Assembly: GCF_014280235.1 (NCBI RefSeq)
Contig: NZ_CP047940.1
Span: forward strand, 620,001-684,000
Length of the DNA: 64,000 bases
Source of the DNA: Cyanobium sp. NS01
GTDB taxonomy: Bacteria > Cyanobacteriota > Cyanobacteriia > PCC-6307 > Cyanobiaceae
Direction of reading: 5' to 3'
The position numbers and the translations under genes were made by a program. Position 1 is the first letter of the stretch; every line of letters begins with the position of its first letter. Below the pieces are notes generated by a model that saw only the letters and a program-made list of their open reading frames with translations, was not told where the DNA came from and searched no databases. Positions 16,070-26,325 of this stretch are shown piece after piece.

Positions 16070-16936
16070 GTGGCCTCGAAACAGCGCCTGGATCTGGAAC
16101 TGGTGGCCCGCGGCTTGGTTGAGACACGCCAACAGGCCCAGGTGCTGATCCGCGCCGGCCGCGTGCGCAGCGGCGAGCGCATCCTCGACAAACCCGGCAC
16201 TGAGGTGGCGCCTGCGTTGCCGCTGAACGTGCTGCAGCTGCCCCGTTACGTGTCCCGCGGTGGCGAGAAGCTGGAGCTGGCCCTGGCCAGCTTCCCGATC
16301 CGTGTGAGGGGTCGGGTGTGTCTTGATGGCGGCATCTCGACGGGCGGCTTCACCGACTGCCTGCTGCAGCACGGGGCTGCGCGGGTGTACGGCATTGATG
16401 TGGGTTACGGCCAGACGGCCTGGCGGCTGCGCTGTGACCCGCGGGTGGTGCTCAAGGAGCGCACGAACCTGCGCCATCTCACCCCTGAAGCGCTGTTCGG
16501 CGCGAGCGACCCCAGACCGGATCTGGCCGTCGCCGACGTGTCGTTCATCTCCCTGGCCCTGGTGCTGCCGGCTTTGCTGGCGCTGCTGAGAGGATCATCA
16601 GCCACTGCAGGGCGCGATCTGATCCTGCTGGTCAAACCCCAGTTCGAGGTGGGGAAGGGCCAGGTGGGCAAAGGCGGTGTGGTCCGCAGTCCGCAGGCCC
16701 ATGTCGGGGCGATCACGTCGGTGCTGGCGGCTGCTGAACAGCTGGGCCTTCAGGCCTCAGGCCTTGTGGCCTCTCCGATCACAGGCCCTGCCGGCAACCA
16801 CGAGTACCTGCTCTGGCTGCGTTCGGCGGCATTGGAAAGGGTTCCAGCGCTGGCGAACTGGGGTTTGCCGCAGGATCGGAAGGACAGGATTGCAGCGATC
16901 AAAGCGTGCGTTGACCTAGCCCTGGCCCCCCCCTGA
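16070..16936 (+). CDS. tlyA: TlyA-family S4-domain RNA methyltransferase
   Basis: A 288-residue protein from the GTG at 16070. Residues about 1-60 form an S4 RNA-binding domain (RLDLELVARGLVETRQQAQ, then IRAGRV). The rest is an FtsJ/RrmJ-type methyltransferase: STGGFTDCLLQ, GIDVGYGQ, ADVSFISL and LVKPQFEVGKGQVGKGG. TlyA proteins 2'-O-methylate rRNA. The frame is open to 15911, but the extra 53 residues do not resemble the family. It is divergent from the small gene at 15694-15942. Confidence 0.9.
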   Translation: MASKQRLDLELVARGLVETRQQAQVLIRAGRVRSGERILDKPGTEVAPALPLNVLQLPRYVSRGGEKLELALASFPIRVRGRVCLDGGISTGGFTDCLLQHGAARVYGIDVGYGQTAWRLRCDPRVVLKERTNLRHLTPEALFGASDPRPDLAVADVSFISLALVLPALLALLRGSSATAGRDLILLVKPQFEVGKGQVGKGGVVRSPQAHVGAITSVLAAAEQLGLQASGLVASPITGPAGNHEYLLWLRSAALERVPALANWGLPQDRKDRIAAIKACVDLALAPP

Positions 16937-16986
16937 GCCGGTGTCGTGGGAAGGGGGCAGGGCAGAGCGGTCAGAGCCCGACGGAC

Positions 16987-17346
<360 letters not shown>

Positions 17347-17415
17347 TCAGGGTCTCATGGCTCGCCGCTTTTGGCGGAGACGGGTCCATTAGGCCTGAGC
17401 CAAGGGGGTGTTGTC

Positions 17416-17429
17416 GTAGCCAATGTTAC
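17416..17429 (-). promoter_or_regulatory. NtcA-binding box upstream of glnB
   Basis: The sequence matches the NtcA consensus GTA-N8-TAC exactly (GTAGCCAATGTTAC on the plus strand; the motif is palindromic). A TAATGG hexamer, a possible -10, follows about 24 bases closer to glnB, roughly the spacing of NtcA-activated class II promoters. The distance to the glnB ATG is about 90 bases. NtcA control of glnB is well known in cyanobacteria. The site could also influence queF, which starts 102 bases to the other side. Confidence 0.75.
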
Positions 17430-17531
17430 TTGGCCAGCGCCTCGACAGGATCCCCGCTTCTGGGCCGGAGCGGGCCCCAGGCCCACAGATGGTTTCAGCC
17501 ATCATGGTCGTGACCCGCTCAGTGCCCTGCC

Positions 17532-17972
17532 GTGTCCACGCCATCTGCCACGCCCGAGGCGAGTGCCGGCTCCGCCCCGGGCCGCACCCAGACCCCCCTC
17601 TACGGCGAACGGGCCATCGCAGAATCCCGGTTGATCTGCTTTGACAATCCCCGGCCGGGGCGTCCTTACGACATCGCCATCACCCTGCCGGAATTCACCT
17701 GCCTTTGCCCCTTTTCGGGCTATCCCGATTTCGCGACTCTGCGCCTGCTCTACCAGCCAGGTCCCCGGGTGATGGAGCTCAAGGCGATCAAGCTCTACGT
17801 GAACAGTTACCGCAATCGCAGCATCTCCCATGAGGAGGTGGCCAACCGGATCCTGGACGACTTCGTGGTGGCCTGCGAGCCGACATGGATGCAGCTGGAA
17901 GCTGATTTCAATCCGCGCGGCAACGTCCACACGGTGGTCACGGTTCGCCACGGCATTCGTCAGGCCTGCTGA
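17532..17972 (+). CDS. queF: NADPH-dependent 7-cyano-7-deazaguanine reductase
   Basis: A 146-residue T-fold enzyme that reduces preQ0 to preQ1 for queuosine in tRNA. The catalytic Cys lies in [13 protein letters not shown], and the QueF motif MELKAIKLY...YRN is present, followed by the short (unimodular) C-terminal end. It starts at a GTG. Its 3' end overlaps the convergent ccs1 gene by 13 bases. Confidence 0.95.
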   Translation: MSTPSATPEASAGSAPGRTQTPLYGERAIAESRLICFDNPRPGRPYDIAITLPEFTCLCPFSGYPDFATLRLLYQPGPRVMELKAIKLYVNSYRNRSISHEEVANRILDDFVVACEPTWMQLEADFNPRGNVHTVVTVRHGIRQAC

Positions 17973-19252
17973 GGCGGGTTCAGCAACTCAGGCAGCTCCC
18001 GTGCGAAGGCCGTGAGATTGCGGTTGCAGAGGCCGGCCACGTGCAGCCTCCCGGCCTCGCTGATCGCCCAGAGCTGGCGCGTGGCCAGCAGGCTCAGGCC
18101 ACCGCCGGCCAGGGCGATGGCAAACCCCGCGTACACCAGGGGCACTCCCGGATCACGCTTCAGCAGGATGCCGCTGGCCGGCAGCACCGAAGCCACCCGC
18201 ACCGGCAGGCCGTTGACCTCCAGTGGGGAGGCGCCGATCCCCAGCTGCCCGAGCCTGGCGCCATCAGCCCCGAACACCTCCACCGGACCCTGCTCGCTGC
18301 TGAGGCTGAGCAGGACAGGATCGGAGCCATCGGGTCGGGTGGGCAGCACCAGGCCCCACACCTGCTCCCCCAGCTCAGGGAAGCTCTGCAGTGGAAGTTG
18401 CAGCAGCGGGCTGCGGCCCAGTTGAACAGTGATGGCGGCCAGCCCCCAGTCGGCCTGGTAGAGGGTGACGCCCTGGAAGCGCAGGGGGTGGTTGACGCTG
18501 ATCTGGGAAGCCTTCAGCAGCGTGCCGGTCTCGCCGTCGCCTTCCAGCAGCCGCAGGTCGGAGCGGAACTGTTCCGGCCGCCCGGCGGGATCGCGCTCCA
18601 CGGCGAAGCTGTCGAGGGCGAGGGTGAGGGTGCTGTGGCCGCGGCTGTCCACCAGCTCCAGGCTGCGCCCAGGTGCCAGGAATTGTTCAGCCCGCTGGCC
18701 CCCGAGGGCTCCCCAGGCGGCCCCCAGCATCAGCACCACCATGCCGGCATGCACCAGCAGGGGGCCCACCCGCCCCAGCACGCCCCGCCGGGCGGCGAGG
18801 CGATCGGGCTGGCGCTGCACCTGCCAGCCCTCGGCCCGCAGCCGATCCTCCAGGCGTTGCAGATCGGCGCTGGCGTCGTCGCAGGCCCGTGTTTCGGCCA
18901 CGTTCAGCTTGCTGAGCTGACGCGGGCTGCGGTAGTCGACCCAGCGCAGCGAGGCCCGCAAGGCGGGCCACTGGCGCCTCCAGCTGCAGAGCAGAAGCGA
19001 GAGGGCCAGCCAGGCCAGCAGGGCCAGGAACCAGTGGCTGGAATACACATGGTCGAGTTCCAGGGCGAGCACCCTGTCGGCATTGAGTACCCCCAGCCAG
19101 GGCTGGGGGTCGTAGAGCTGGTGGTACAGGCCCTCCGGCTCCTTCTGCGGAATGGCCGTGCCGACACCGCTGGCGATGGCGATCACGATCAACAGACCGA
19201 TGGCCAGACGGAGATCGGCAATCCAGCCAGCCAGGCGTTGCAGGGCACTCAT
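17960..19252 (-). CDS. ccs1: Cytochrome c biogenesis protein Ccs1/ResB
   Basis: A 430-residue ResB-family membrane protein of the System II cytochrome c maturation machinery, acting with CcsA at the thylakoid or plasma membrane. Membrane segments are visible near residues 13-31 ([20 protein letters not shown]), 72-90, 160-185 and 375-395. The conserved start IADLRLAI and the IPQ motif after helix 1 are typical. It follows ccdA by four bases, so ftsW-ccdA-ccs1 form one operon that supplies disulfide reduction and haem ligation. Confidence 0.93.
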   Translation of the reverse strand: MSALQRLAGWIADLRLAIGLLIVIAIASGVGTAIPQKEPEGLYHQLYDPQPWLGVLNADRVLALELDHVYSSHWFLALLAWLALSLLLCSWRRQWPALRASLRWVDYRSPRQLSKLNVAETRACDDASADLQRLEDRLRAEGWQVQRQPDRLAARRGVLGRVGPLLVHAGMVVLMLGAAWGALGGQRAEQFLAPGRSLELVDSRGHSTLTLALDSFAVERDPAGRPEQFRSDLRLLEGDGETGTLLKASQISVNHPLRFQGVTLYQADWGLAAITVQLGRSPLLQLPLQSFPELGEQVWGLVLPTRPDGSDPVLLSLSSEQGPVEVFGADGARLGQLGIGASPLEVNGLPVRVASVLPASGILLKRDPGVPLVYAGFAIALAGGGLSLLATRQLWAISEAGRLHVAGLCNRNLTAFARELPELLNPPQQA

Positions 19253-19256
19253 GGGG

Positions 19257-19985
19257 TCAGGTCCAGTTGGCGACCAGCATCACCAGACCCGTGGCCAGCA
19301 GCACGGCGCCGCTCAGGGGCGGCACCCATTGGCCCAGGCGCCGCAGTCTGAGCAGACCCTGCAGGCTGGCGGCTACGGTGCCGGCCAGCAGCAGAGGCAC
19401 CACCTGCCCGGCCCCGAAGCTGGTGAGCAGGAGCATGCCCACCAGGGGCTTGCCCACCTGGGCCATCCAGGCCAGCAGCACCGCCAGCACGGGCGTGGTG
19501 CAGGGCGTGGCGGCAAGGCCAAAGGCCAGGCCCGCGGCCAGGGGGGCCAGGGGTGCTGGAGCATGCTGGCGCCAGCGTTCGGGATCCGGGCCGGCAGGAA
19601 GCTGCAAAGGCAGCCAACCCAGCAGATTGAGGCCCATGGCCAGGGCGATCAGGGCCACGACGGTGGGAATCAGGCCGGGAATCTGGCCGTAGATCCTGCC
19701 GAGCAGCCCGCTGGCCAGGCCCAGCAGCACCAGGGCGGCAACGATCCCGGCAGCGAAGCTGGCACTGCGCAGCCAGGGCCGGCCTGCCTCGCTCTGGTCG
19801 CTGAACCCGGCCAGGTAGGCCAGGGTCACCGGCAGCAGGGAGAGGGAGCAGGGGCCGAGGCTGGTGAGAACCCCGCCGCCGAACACCACAAGCAGGGTGG
19901 CGGGCCCGGGATGCTGGAGCGAGTTCTGGAGCAGCAGCTCACTGTTGCGGGCCCAATCGGCCAGTGCTGCGCCAGCTTCGATCAT
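19257..19985 (-). CDS. ccdA: Thiol-disulfide interchange membrane protein CcdA
   Basis: A 242-residue protein with about six hydrophobic helices. It moves reducing equivalents from stromal/cytoplasmic thioredoxin across the membrane to apocytochrome c. The two redox Cys sit in [10 protein letters not shown] and ATPCTTPVL, at the matching positions of the two halves. It is placed between ftsW and ccs1 with spacings of 9 and 4 bases. Confidence 0.93.
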   Translation of the reverse strand: MIEAGAALADWARNSELLLQNSLQHPGPATLLVVFGGGVLTSLGPCSLSLLPVTLAYLAGFSDQSEAGRPWLRSASFAAGIVAALVLLGLASGLLGRIYGQIPGLIPTVVALIALAMGLNLLGWLPLQLPAGPDPERWRQHAPAPLAPLAAGLAFGLAATPCTTPVLAVLLAWMAQVGKPLVGMLLLTSFGAGQVVPLLLAGTVAASLQGLLRLRRLGQWVPPLSGAVLLATGLVMLVANWT

Positions 19986-19994
19986 GGGTTCAGC

Positions 19995-21215
19995 CTATCG
20001 GGCCGGCTGGGGGCGACGCCGGCGGGGTTCGGGGGCGAGGCCTCCTGATTCCAGCGAGCAGCGAATCAACAGGCCGCAGATCAGCAGGCTGGCGAGCAGG
20101 GAATTGCCCCCATAGCTGATCAGGGGCAGCGGCAGCCCCGTGGTGGGCATGGCCCCGCTGGCCACGGCAATGTTGAGAATCGACTGCCCCACCAGCAGGG
20201 TGGTGGCGCCCATGGCCACGAGTCGCTGCTGGTTGCTGCGGCAGCTGAGCGCCACCCGCACCCCCACAAAGCCGAACAGGAGCAGGAACAACAGCAATGC
20301 CACCGAGCCCACGTAGCCGAATTCCTCGGCATACACGGCAAAGATGAAGTCGGTGGTCTGGATCGGCAGGTACTGGAGCTTCTGGGTTGAGAGGCCGAAT
20401 CCCTCTCCGAGCAGCCCACCGGAGCCGATGGCCAGCAGGCTCTGCACAAGCTGGTAGCCGTCGCCCTGAGCGTCCCGCCAGGGGTCCAGGAACGAGATCA
20501 CCCGCAGGCGTTGGTAGTCGTTGATCAGAATGCTGACCGAGCCCAGCAGGCCCCCCGCGGTGGCGGCCCCCAGCAGCAGGGGCAGTCCCACCCCGGCAGC
20601 CAGGGCCATCAGCCAGAGCAGGAGTCCGGTGAGGGCGGCGGTGCTGAGGTTGGGCTGTTTGAGCACCAGCAGGATCAGGGTTCCGAACACGCCCAGCCAC
20701 AGGAGCTTCTGGTCGAGGCTGATGCGGCGCCAGTGGGCGAACAGGGCGGCCCCCTGCAGCACCACGAAGGGCTTCACCAGCTCGGAAGGCTGGATCTGGA
20801 TGGGGCCGAGCACCAACCAGCGACTGGCGCCATTCACGGTGCTGCCCACCACCAGGGTGGCGGCCACCAACAGGGTGCCGATCAACAGGGCGAGGGGAGC
20901 CAGATGCAGCCAGCGCCGCAGACTGGTGCGCACGGCCATCCAGAGCAGTCCCCAGCTGGCCACCGTCCAGATCAGTTGGCGCTTGAGATAGAAAGCGCCA
21001 TCGCCCATCTCCCGCTCGGCCACCCACCAGCTGGCGGAGGCGAGCACCAGCAAGCCCATCAGGCTCCACAGGGCCACCAGGGCCAGCAGCAGCCTCGCTT
21101 CCGCAGGCCACTCGGCCCATGGCCAAGGCCGAAGGGGCCGCCCAGGTTGAACGGTGTGGGGTCGGCGGCCCGGCCGTCGTGGCCGTGCGGCTGTGGTCGC
21201 AGCAGTGGAGGTCAC
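19995..21215 (-). CDS. ftsW: SEDS-family peptidoglycan glycosyltransferase FtsW
   Basis: A 406-residue polytopic membrane protein of the division machinery that polymerises lipid II with its partner class B PBP. Typical segments are LIGTLL, NGASRWL, IQIQPSELVK, VYAEEFGYVG and PLPLISYGGNSLLA. The cytoplasmic N-terminus is Arg/Pro-rich. FtsW rather than RodA is favoured by the operon with ccdA and ccs1, which is common in cyanobacteria, but sequence alone separates the two poorly here. Confidence 0.9.
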   Translation of the reverse strand: MTSTAATTAARPRRPGRRPHTVQPGRPLRPWPWAEWPAEARLLLALVALWSLMGLLVLASASWWVAEREMGDGAFYLKRQLIWTVASWGLLWMAVRTSLRRWLHLAPLALLIGTLLVAATLVVGSTVNGASRWLVLGPIQIQPSELVKPFVVLQGAALFAHWRRISLDQKLLWLGVFGTLILLVLKQPNLSTAALTGLLLWLMALAAGVGLPLLLGAATAGGLLGSVSILINDYQRLRVISFLDPWRDAQGDGYQLVQSLLAIGSGGLLGEGFGLSTQKLQYLPIQTTDFIFAVYAEEFGYVGSVALLLFLLLFGFVGVRVALSCRSNQQRLVAMGATTLLVGQSILNIAVASGAMPTTGLPLPLISYGGNSLLASLLICGLLIRCSLESGGLAPEPRRRRPQPAR

Positions 21216-21344
21216 GGAGTGGGCAACGGTGCCTGGCAGGACCAGGAAGGACTCCTATTGAGACGTGTCTCACCCCTGCTTGTCGAGTCTTGAGGCCGCC
21301 CATGCAGCTGTCCTGTCATGGATCGCTGCGCGTTGGTGAGCATG

Positions 21345-21369
21345 AAAAAGCCCGGCACATGGCCGGGCT
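21345..21369 (-). terminator. Rho-independent terminator after apcC
   Basis: On the minus strand an 8-bp GC-rich stem (AGCCCGGC paired with GCCGGGCT, loop of five) is followed by five T. It lies 48 bases after the apcC stop and would end the apcA-apcB-apcC transcript. Confidence 0.88.
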
Positions 21370-21416
21370 GGTGAGGTGCTGGGTGAATCGAGAAGACAGA
21401 ATGAACCAGGATTCAC

Positions 21417-21617
21417 TCAGTTGCCGACGTTCACTTGACGGCCGCCGGTAGCCAGTTCAACTTTGAGAATCTTGCCGCCCTGCTTCATGATTCGCTGCTG
21501 TTCAGCAAACCAGCTCTCGTAGGGCACCCACTTGGTGAAGTAGGTGTTTTGGAGTTCGCGCTGGGTGCGCGACTTCTCTGGGCAAGGGATGCAGGCAGTG
21601 ATTTTGAACAGGCGCAT
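21417..21617 (-). CDS. apcC: Phycobilisome core linker ApcC (L-C 7.8)
   Basis: A 66-residue small core linker that caps allophycocyanin trimers. MRLFKITACIPCPEKSRTQ, ELQNTYFTKWVPY and KILKVELATGG follow the family along the whole length. The start is the ATG at 21617; the frame is open upstream but overlaps apcB. It is the last gene of the apcA-apcB-apcC operon and is followed by a strong terminator. Confidence 0.95.
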   Translation of the reverse strand: MRLFKITACIPCPEKSRTQRELQNTYFTKWVPYESWFAEQQRIMKQGGKILKVELATGGRQVNVGN

Positions 21618-21651
21618 GGAGTGATCCGCAGGGATAGACGGAAACTCTGGA

Positions 21652-22140
21652 TCAGTTGCCCAGACCCGAGCAGATGTAGTCGAAGTAGACGGCCATTTCA
21701 CGGCCGGCATCGGGGCCCACCAAGGAAGCGGTGACTTCCTTCATGGCTTGGATCGACTGCACGGTGGCGCCGATGGGAACACCCAGGGAGTTGTAGGTTT
21801 CCTTGAGGCCGTTGAGAACCCGCTCATCCAGGATGGACGTGTCACCCGCCAGCATGGCGTAGGTGGCGTAGCGTAGATAGTAGTCGAGGTCGCGAATGCA
21901 GGCCGCATAACGACGGCAGGTGTACATGTTGCCGCCGGGACGGGTGATGTCCGAATACAGCAGCGACTTGGCTACAGCCTCTTTGATGATGCCGGAAGCA
22001 TTGGCGCTGATCGTGGCGGCGGCACGGACGCGCAGCTCACCGCTGGCGAAGTACTGCTCCAGACGACCCATGGCGGAGCCGTCGAGATACAGGCCTTGAA
22101 CGTCGGCCTGATTGATGACGTTGGTGATGGCGTCTTGCAT
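21652..22140 (-). CDS. apcB: Allophycocyanin beta subunit
   Basis: A 162-residue globin-like phycobiliprotein of the phycobilisome core. Cys81 ([13 protein letters not shown]) is the phycocyanobilin attachment site and Asn71 is the residue normally methylated. It is 42 bases downstream of apcA. Length and sequence are ordinary for the family. Confidence 0.97.
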   Translation of the reverse strand: MQDAITNVINQADVQGLYLDGSAMGRLEQYFASGELRVRAAATISANASGIIKEAVAKSLLYSDITRPGGNMYTCRRYAACIRDLDYYLRYATYAMLAGDTSILDERVLNGLKETYNSLGVPIGATVQSIQAMKEVTASLVGPDAGREMAVYFDYICSGLGN

Positions 22141-22182
22141 GAATCCTGCTGAAGGCGTAGGAGGAAAAGGGAAAGAGCAGCC

Positions 22183-22668
22183 TCAGGAGAGGGCGCCGAT
22201 GACGTAATCGAAGTAGAAACCAGCTTCTTCGGCGTCACCACCCGTGAGCATGCCGGTGGCCACGTTCTTCATCTCGCGCACAGCCTCGGCCATGGCATCG
22301 AGAGGCGTGCCCAGGGAGCGGTACATCTCCTTGGCACCGATGATCCCGATTTCCTCAATGGGTGTCACATCACCGGCCACAACGCCGTAGGTGACCAGGC
22401 GCAGGTAATAGTCCATGTCCCGCAGGCAAGACGCGGTCATCTCCTCGCCGTAGGCGTTGCCGCCAGGGGAGATGACGTCGGGACGCCGCTGGAACAGCGC
22501 ACCCCCGGCCGTTTTGACGATGCGTTCGCGGCTCTCGCTCAGGACCTGGGCCACGCGCACACGGCGCTGGCCTGCGGTCACGAAGGATTTGATCTGGTCG
22601 AGTTCGCCAGGGCTGAGATAGCGGGCTTCGGCGTCCGCGTTGATGATCGAGTTGGAGACGATGCTCAT
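22183..22668 (-). CDS. apcA: Allophycocyanin alpha subunit
   Basis: A 161-residue phycobiliprotein, [20 protein letters not shown], with the chromophore Cys81 in [13 protein letters not shown]. It pairs with ApcB into (alpha-beta)3 trimers. It is the first gene of the apcABC operon; the 571-base region upstream separates it from apcE. Confidence 0.97.
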   Translation of the reverse strand: MSIVSNSIINADAEARYLSPGELDQIKSFVTAGQRRVRVAQVLSESRERIVKTAGGALFQRRPDVISPGGNAYGEEMTASCLRDMDYYLRLVTYGVVAGDVTPIEEIGIIGAKEMYRSLGTPLDAMAEAVREMKNVATGMLTGGDAEEAGFYFDYVIGALS

Positions 22669-23239
22669 GCAGTTCTGCCTCGAAACAAGCGGCCGCCTTG
22701 ACGGAGACCGGTATCCGGTGGGTAAGGGAGTGATCGACTCGCGCCGATCGCCGAATCATTCTGCGCCAAGGCCCCGCCATGGCTCCTGCTCCGGTAACAG
22801 TTCTTCATGGCTTGACGTTGAAGGAAAAGCACTGGGGCGCAAGGGGTTTGGTGGATGTTTCCAATAGTGAATAAACCCTGCGACGCTCCTGGCTGGGGTC
22901 GTCTGCAGGGGTGGCTGTTGCCTCCATCGGCTCCAGCAAAGGATTGGTGTGCAAGCATAGTTTTGCTGCGATCAATCACCTCTCTTTGAAGTTCTCACCA
23001 GCAGAGGATGTTGCGCTCATGGGTGTTATCGCCTCAGCCCCTCATCCAGCAAGGATCGACGGATGTGGGACGCAAGGCTTGCTGCGGCAATCTGATGGCT
23101 ACCGTTCAGCCGATTGATCAATGGCTGCCTCAGTGGCGGTGATGTGGCCCGGAGCCTGGGGCATCTGGCCCAGGCGTGCTCATGGGTCCGGGCTCCTCCA
23201 GAGCCTTGGCCCCAGCTCAGGAAGGGTCTGAGGCCTCCG
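22669..23239. other. Intergenic region between apcE and apcA
   Basis: This 571-base stretch has no supportable gene. It must carry the apcA promoter and leader and the 3' end of the apcE transcript. On the minus strand there are AT-richer patches near 22855-22880 and 22950-22975 that could hold promoter elements, but no convincing -35/-10 pair. A weak CCTGGG/CCCAGG inverted repeat near 23156-23176 lacks a T-run. Confidence 0.5.
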
Positions 23240-26200
23240 CTAAATGGCTCCGCCCGGGGCTGGGTTCAGCCCTCCGTTGCCACCATAGAGAGCCGCCGTG
23301 CGGTTCACGGTGCTGAGGGGAATGCCATCAGCTGTGTCCAGACCGCGCACGTAGGGAACCGTGTCCTGGCCAAAGGCCTCGGCGTATTCCTGGCTGTTCA
23401 GCAGCTCCTGCACGGCAGCAACCTGACCGGCGGCGCCCCTCGTGGCCAGATAACGGCTCACTTCCTGGGGCTGGGCCGCCCGTCCCAGCAGCGCCAGGTA
23501 GGCCGCTGAAGCCGCCCGCAGCGGTGCCATGCGGTTGAGCCGCTGCTGGAACAACTCACCGGTGGCCACCTGGGCCACGAATTCGGCAGCTGTCAGCTGA
23601 ACGTTGCGGAACTGGGACTCGGCATCCTTGAGGCGCTCGACCCCCAGGGGAATGCGGTTGAGCAGTTGGCGGTAGGTGGTGGTGACGGCTTCCTGCACCT
23701 GGGCCTCGCTGGCGGTGCGGCCCACGCGCACCGGACGCCCGAGGCTCTGGCGCCGGCGGAAGCCCTGGGGCTGGCCGGGACGCAGGGCCCGTTGCATGGC
23801 CGCTCCAGGTTGCAGGGCGGGCGCTGCCGCCAGGTTGTCAGCAACGGCCTTGCTCCAGCCACCGGCGACCGGGGCCTGGGCCGCAGAGGGGCTCTCAAAG
23901 CCCTGGCCACCGGGGGTGCTCCAGAAGGCATTGACTCCAGGGGCACGCCAGGTGCGTTGCGGCGCAGGCTGCTGGCGGACACTGGCGCTGGAGGTCTGGG
24001 GGCCGGCTGGCCGGTTGACCTCGCCACCGACAAGCTTGGCGGTCCAGACACCGCGGATGACCTCGCTGCGCTGCGGCAGGTTGCGCGGGGTGATGTCGCC
24101 CACGGTGCGCACGGCCAGGGGCGGAGCCACCTCGGGGCGCTTGGTGGGCGTGAGGTCCGGGTAGGCGGCCGCGTTGAAGGGCCGGTTCAGACCAGGCACC
24201 TTGCGGGCGGTGCGATCGGCCGGGGTGACGAAGCGCTCAAAGGGAACCGTGTCCTCGCCGAAGCAGTCGTTGTACTCCCGGCTGTTGAGCATGGCGTCGA
24301 TGACGCCATAGAAGCCCTGGCGAGCTGCCGTGTCGAAGTAGGCATCGATTTCCCAGCGGCCGAAGCTGGGGCGGCCCAACAGGCGCCGATGCATCACTTC
24401 AATGGCCTTGGTGATGTAGAGGCCGCTCCAGTAGCGCCGGCGGAAGGCGTTGGAGCGGGCCACCTGGCGCACGAACTCCCTCAGGCTGATGTCGCCGTTC
24501 TCCAGCTTGATCTCTTCCACCTTGTTGCGCTCGCCGGCATAGCCGCTGTTGCCGAGCACCTGCACATACACCGCATTGATCACGGCCTGGGTGCTGGCTT
24601 CGGTGCCGCGGATACTGGGCTGGCCGCCGCGGCGGGGCACGGAGTTGCCACCGGTGGCGATCTGCTGCAGGCGCACCACCTTGGGGCCGACCCGCCGGGG
24701 AACGGCCTTGCGGAACTGGCGGCTGTCCATCTGGCCGGGCTGGTTCAGGCCGTTGCCGATCAGGATGCGTCGGCTGTCATAGCCGAACGGGGCTGGACGG
24801 GTGGCCACCTTGGCGGTGCTGGAGGGGAAGATGGCGCCGTAGGTGAGGCCCAGCGGATCGTTGCTGCCGCCGTAGGGGTGCTGATCGGGATAGGGCTGGC
24901 TGTAGGAGGCGTAGAGGGTGACGTATTGGGGGGCTCCCTCAAAGGGTGCGCTGAAGCGGAACAGCTTGCGGTTCGAACCCCAGCCGGCGCTTTCCTGGGC
25001 TTCCTCGCCGAGGTCACGCAGGTAGGGAACGGTCTCTTCACCGAAGACCCGGGCGTACTCCATCGAGTTCACCAGGCAGTCGACCAGACCGGGCAGGCCC
25101 TGGGCGCTGACGATGTCGAAGTAGGCAGTGAACTCTTCTCTTGAGCTGAGGCCCCTGCCAAGGAAGTGGCGGAAGGCCAGCTCCACGGCCCGGCTGTTGG
25201 AAAAGCGGCCGTAAAACTGCTTCTGGTAGTCGCGGCTGCGGCCGAGAGCGCGGATGAACTCGCGCATCGAGAGCTGGCCCTGGCGCGTCTGGGTGGCCTC
25301 CACGGAGCACACCTCCTGGCCGTAGCCCTTGACGATGTCGCGCTCGAAGACCTGGCGGTAGGCCGCCCGGATCACCTCGGCCTTCTGGGCACCGGTCATG
25401 GCCGGCTTCATCACGAAGCGCAGGGCCTTGCCCTGGGCGCCGAGGGCGTAGGTGGCGGGGAGCTGCAGCCCCTGGGTCACGGAGCTGCCCAGCCGTTGGC
25501 GAGCCGAGGGCGTCGGAATCGCCAGCTCGGCGATAAGCACATTGAAATACTGGATCACCAGCTGGCGGGTGCCAGGCTCGGCCTTGAACAGGCCGGCAGA
25601 GGCCGCCCGCATTTCCTGCAGGGCCACGTTGGTGGCCGTCAGGGAGCAGGCCTTCTCCAGCACATCGCGGAGGCCGCGGGTGTTGACGGCCAGGATGCTG
25701 GGGTCGCCGGCCACCAGGGCGTAGCCCACGTAGCGCAGGAACCAGGCCAGGTCGCGGATCGATTTCCGCATCCTGGCGGTGCCGTACAGGCCCACCGCAA
25801 TCGGCGAGAAGCCGGTCGGCAGCACCACGCGCACGTCGGCGTCGCCACCGGCTCCCTCCAGCAGGCGGCTGATCAGGTTGCCGCGGCCGGTGCTGCCGCT
25901 GGCCCCTGCGTAGGTTTCGACCGAACGGCGAAAGGCGGCCTGATCAGCGGCCAGCACGGCGGTCTGGCTGCCCGAGCGGGCCGCAGGACTGAGGGGCGCA
26001 TCCAGGTAGGAGAGCGGCGTTCCACCCGAGAAGATCCTGTTGGCCGCCTTGGCCACGATGAAGTCGGCATTGTCCGAAATGCGACGGGCTGCCTCCACCC
26101 GCCTCTGGCCGCTCTGAAAGAACGTGACCAGGTTGTTCAGCTCACCCCCATCCGGGAAGCGGTCTTCCTGCTCCGCCTGACGGACGCTGGACAGCGGCAG

Positions 26201-26257
26201 GGTGTCGTAGCGCTGGGGAGCAACCCTGGTGCTGCCGCTGCTGGCGGTCACGGTCAT
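23240..26257 (-). CDS. apcE: Phycobilisome core-membrane linker phycobiliprotein ApcE
   Basis: A 1005-residue terminal emitter and scaffold that joins the phycobilisome core to the thylakoid. Residues 1-240 form the phycobiliprotein-like domain with a loop insertion (about 75-150) and a bilin-binding Cys204 (EKACSLTATN). Three REP linker domains follow at about 285-415, 550-675 and 850-970, each ending with a segment like YARVFGEETVPY, separated by arms rich in Pro, Arg and Gln. Three repeats predict a tricylindrical core. The ATG at 26257 is the family start; the frame is open to 26509. It is divergent from the methyltransferase gene. Confidence 0.96.
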   Translation of the reverse strand: MTVTASSGSTRVAPQRYDTLPLSSVRQAEQEDRFPDGGELNNLVTFFQSGQRRVEAARRISDNADFIVAKAANRIFSGGTPLSYLDAPLSPAARSGSQTAVLAADQAAFRRSVETYAGASGSTGRGNLISRLLEGAGGDADVRVVLPTGFSPIAVGLYGTARMRKSIRDLAWFLRYVGYALVAGDPSILAVNTRGLRDVLEKACSLTATNVALQEMRAASAGLFKAEPGTRQLVIQYFNVLIAELAIPTPSARQRLGSSVTQGLQLPATYALGAQGKALRFVMKPAMTGAQKAEVIRAAYRQVFERDIVKGYGQEVCSVEATQTRQGQLSMREFIRALGRSRDYQKQFYGRFSNSRAVELAFRHFLGRGLSSREEFTAYFDIVSAQGLPGLVDCLVNSMEYARVFGEETVPYLRDLGEEAQESAGWGSNRKLFRFSAPFEGAPQYVTLYASYSQPYPDQHPYGGSNDPLGLTYGAIFPSSTAKVATRPAPFGYDSRRILIGNGLNQPGQMDSRQFRKAVPRRVGPKVVRLQQIATGGNSVPRRGGQPSIRGTEASTQAVINAVYVQVLGNSGYAGERNKVEEIKLENGDISLREFVRQVARSNAFRRRYWSGLYITKAIEVMHRRLLGRPSFGRWEIDAYFDTAARQGFYGVIDAMLNSREYNDCFGEDTVPFERFVTPADRTARKVPGLNRPFNAAAYPDLTPTKRPEVAPPLAVRTVGDITPRNLPQRSEVIRGVWTAKLVGGEVNRPAGPQTSSASVRQQPAPQRTWRAPGVNAFWSTPGGQGFESPSAAQAPVAGGWSKAVADNLAAAPALQPGAAMQRALRPGQPQGFRRRQSLGRPVRVGRTASEAQVQEAVTTTYRQLLNRIPLGVERLKDAESQFRNVQLTAAEFVAQVATGELFQQRLNRMAPLRAASAAYLALLGRAAQPQEVSRYLATRGAAGQVAAVQELLNSQEYAEAFGQDTVPYVRGLDTADGIPLSTVNRTAALYGGNGGLNPAPGGAI

Positions 26258-26325
26258 TGACGAGAGCGAACCGGGCCGCGCCAACCTACGGCTCGTTGCC
26301 AGGAGCAACGGGAGCTGTTGAACAA

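Noticed and set aside
18041-19351. 436-codon plus-strand frame opposite ccs1
   Set aside because: Antisense to a well-supported membrane protein; the predicted protein is Gln/Gly-rich without domains.
23156-23176. CCTGGG/CCCAGG hairpin after apcE as a terminator
   Set aside because: The stem is only six base pairs with a long loop and no T-run follows on the minus strand.
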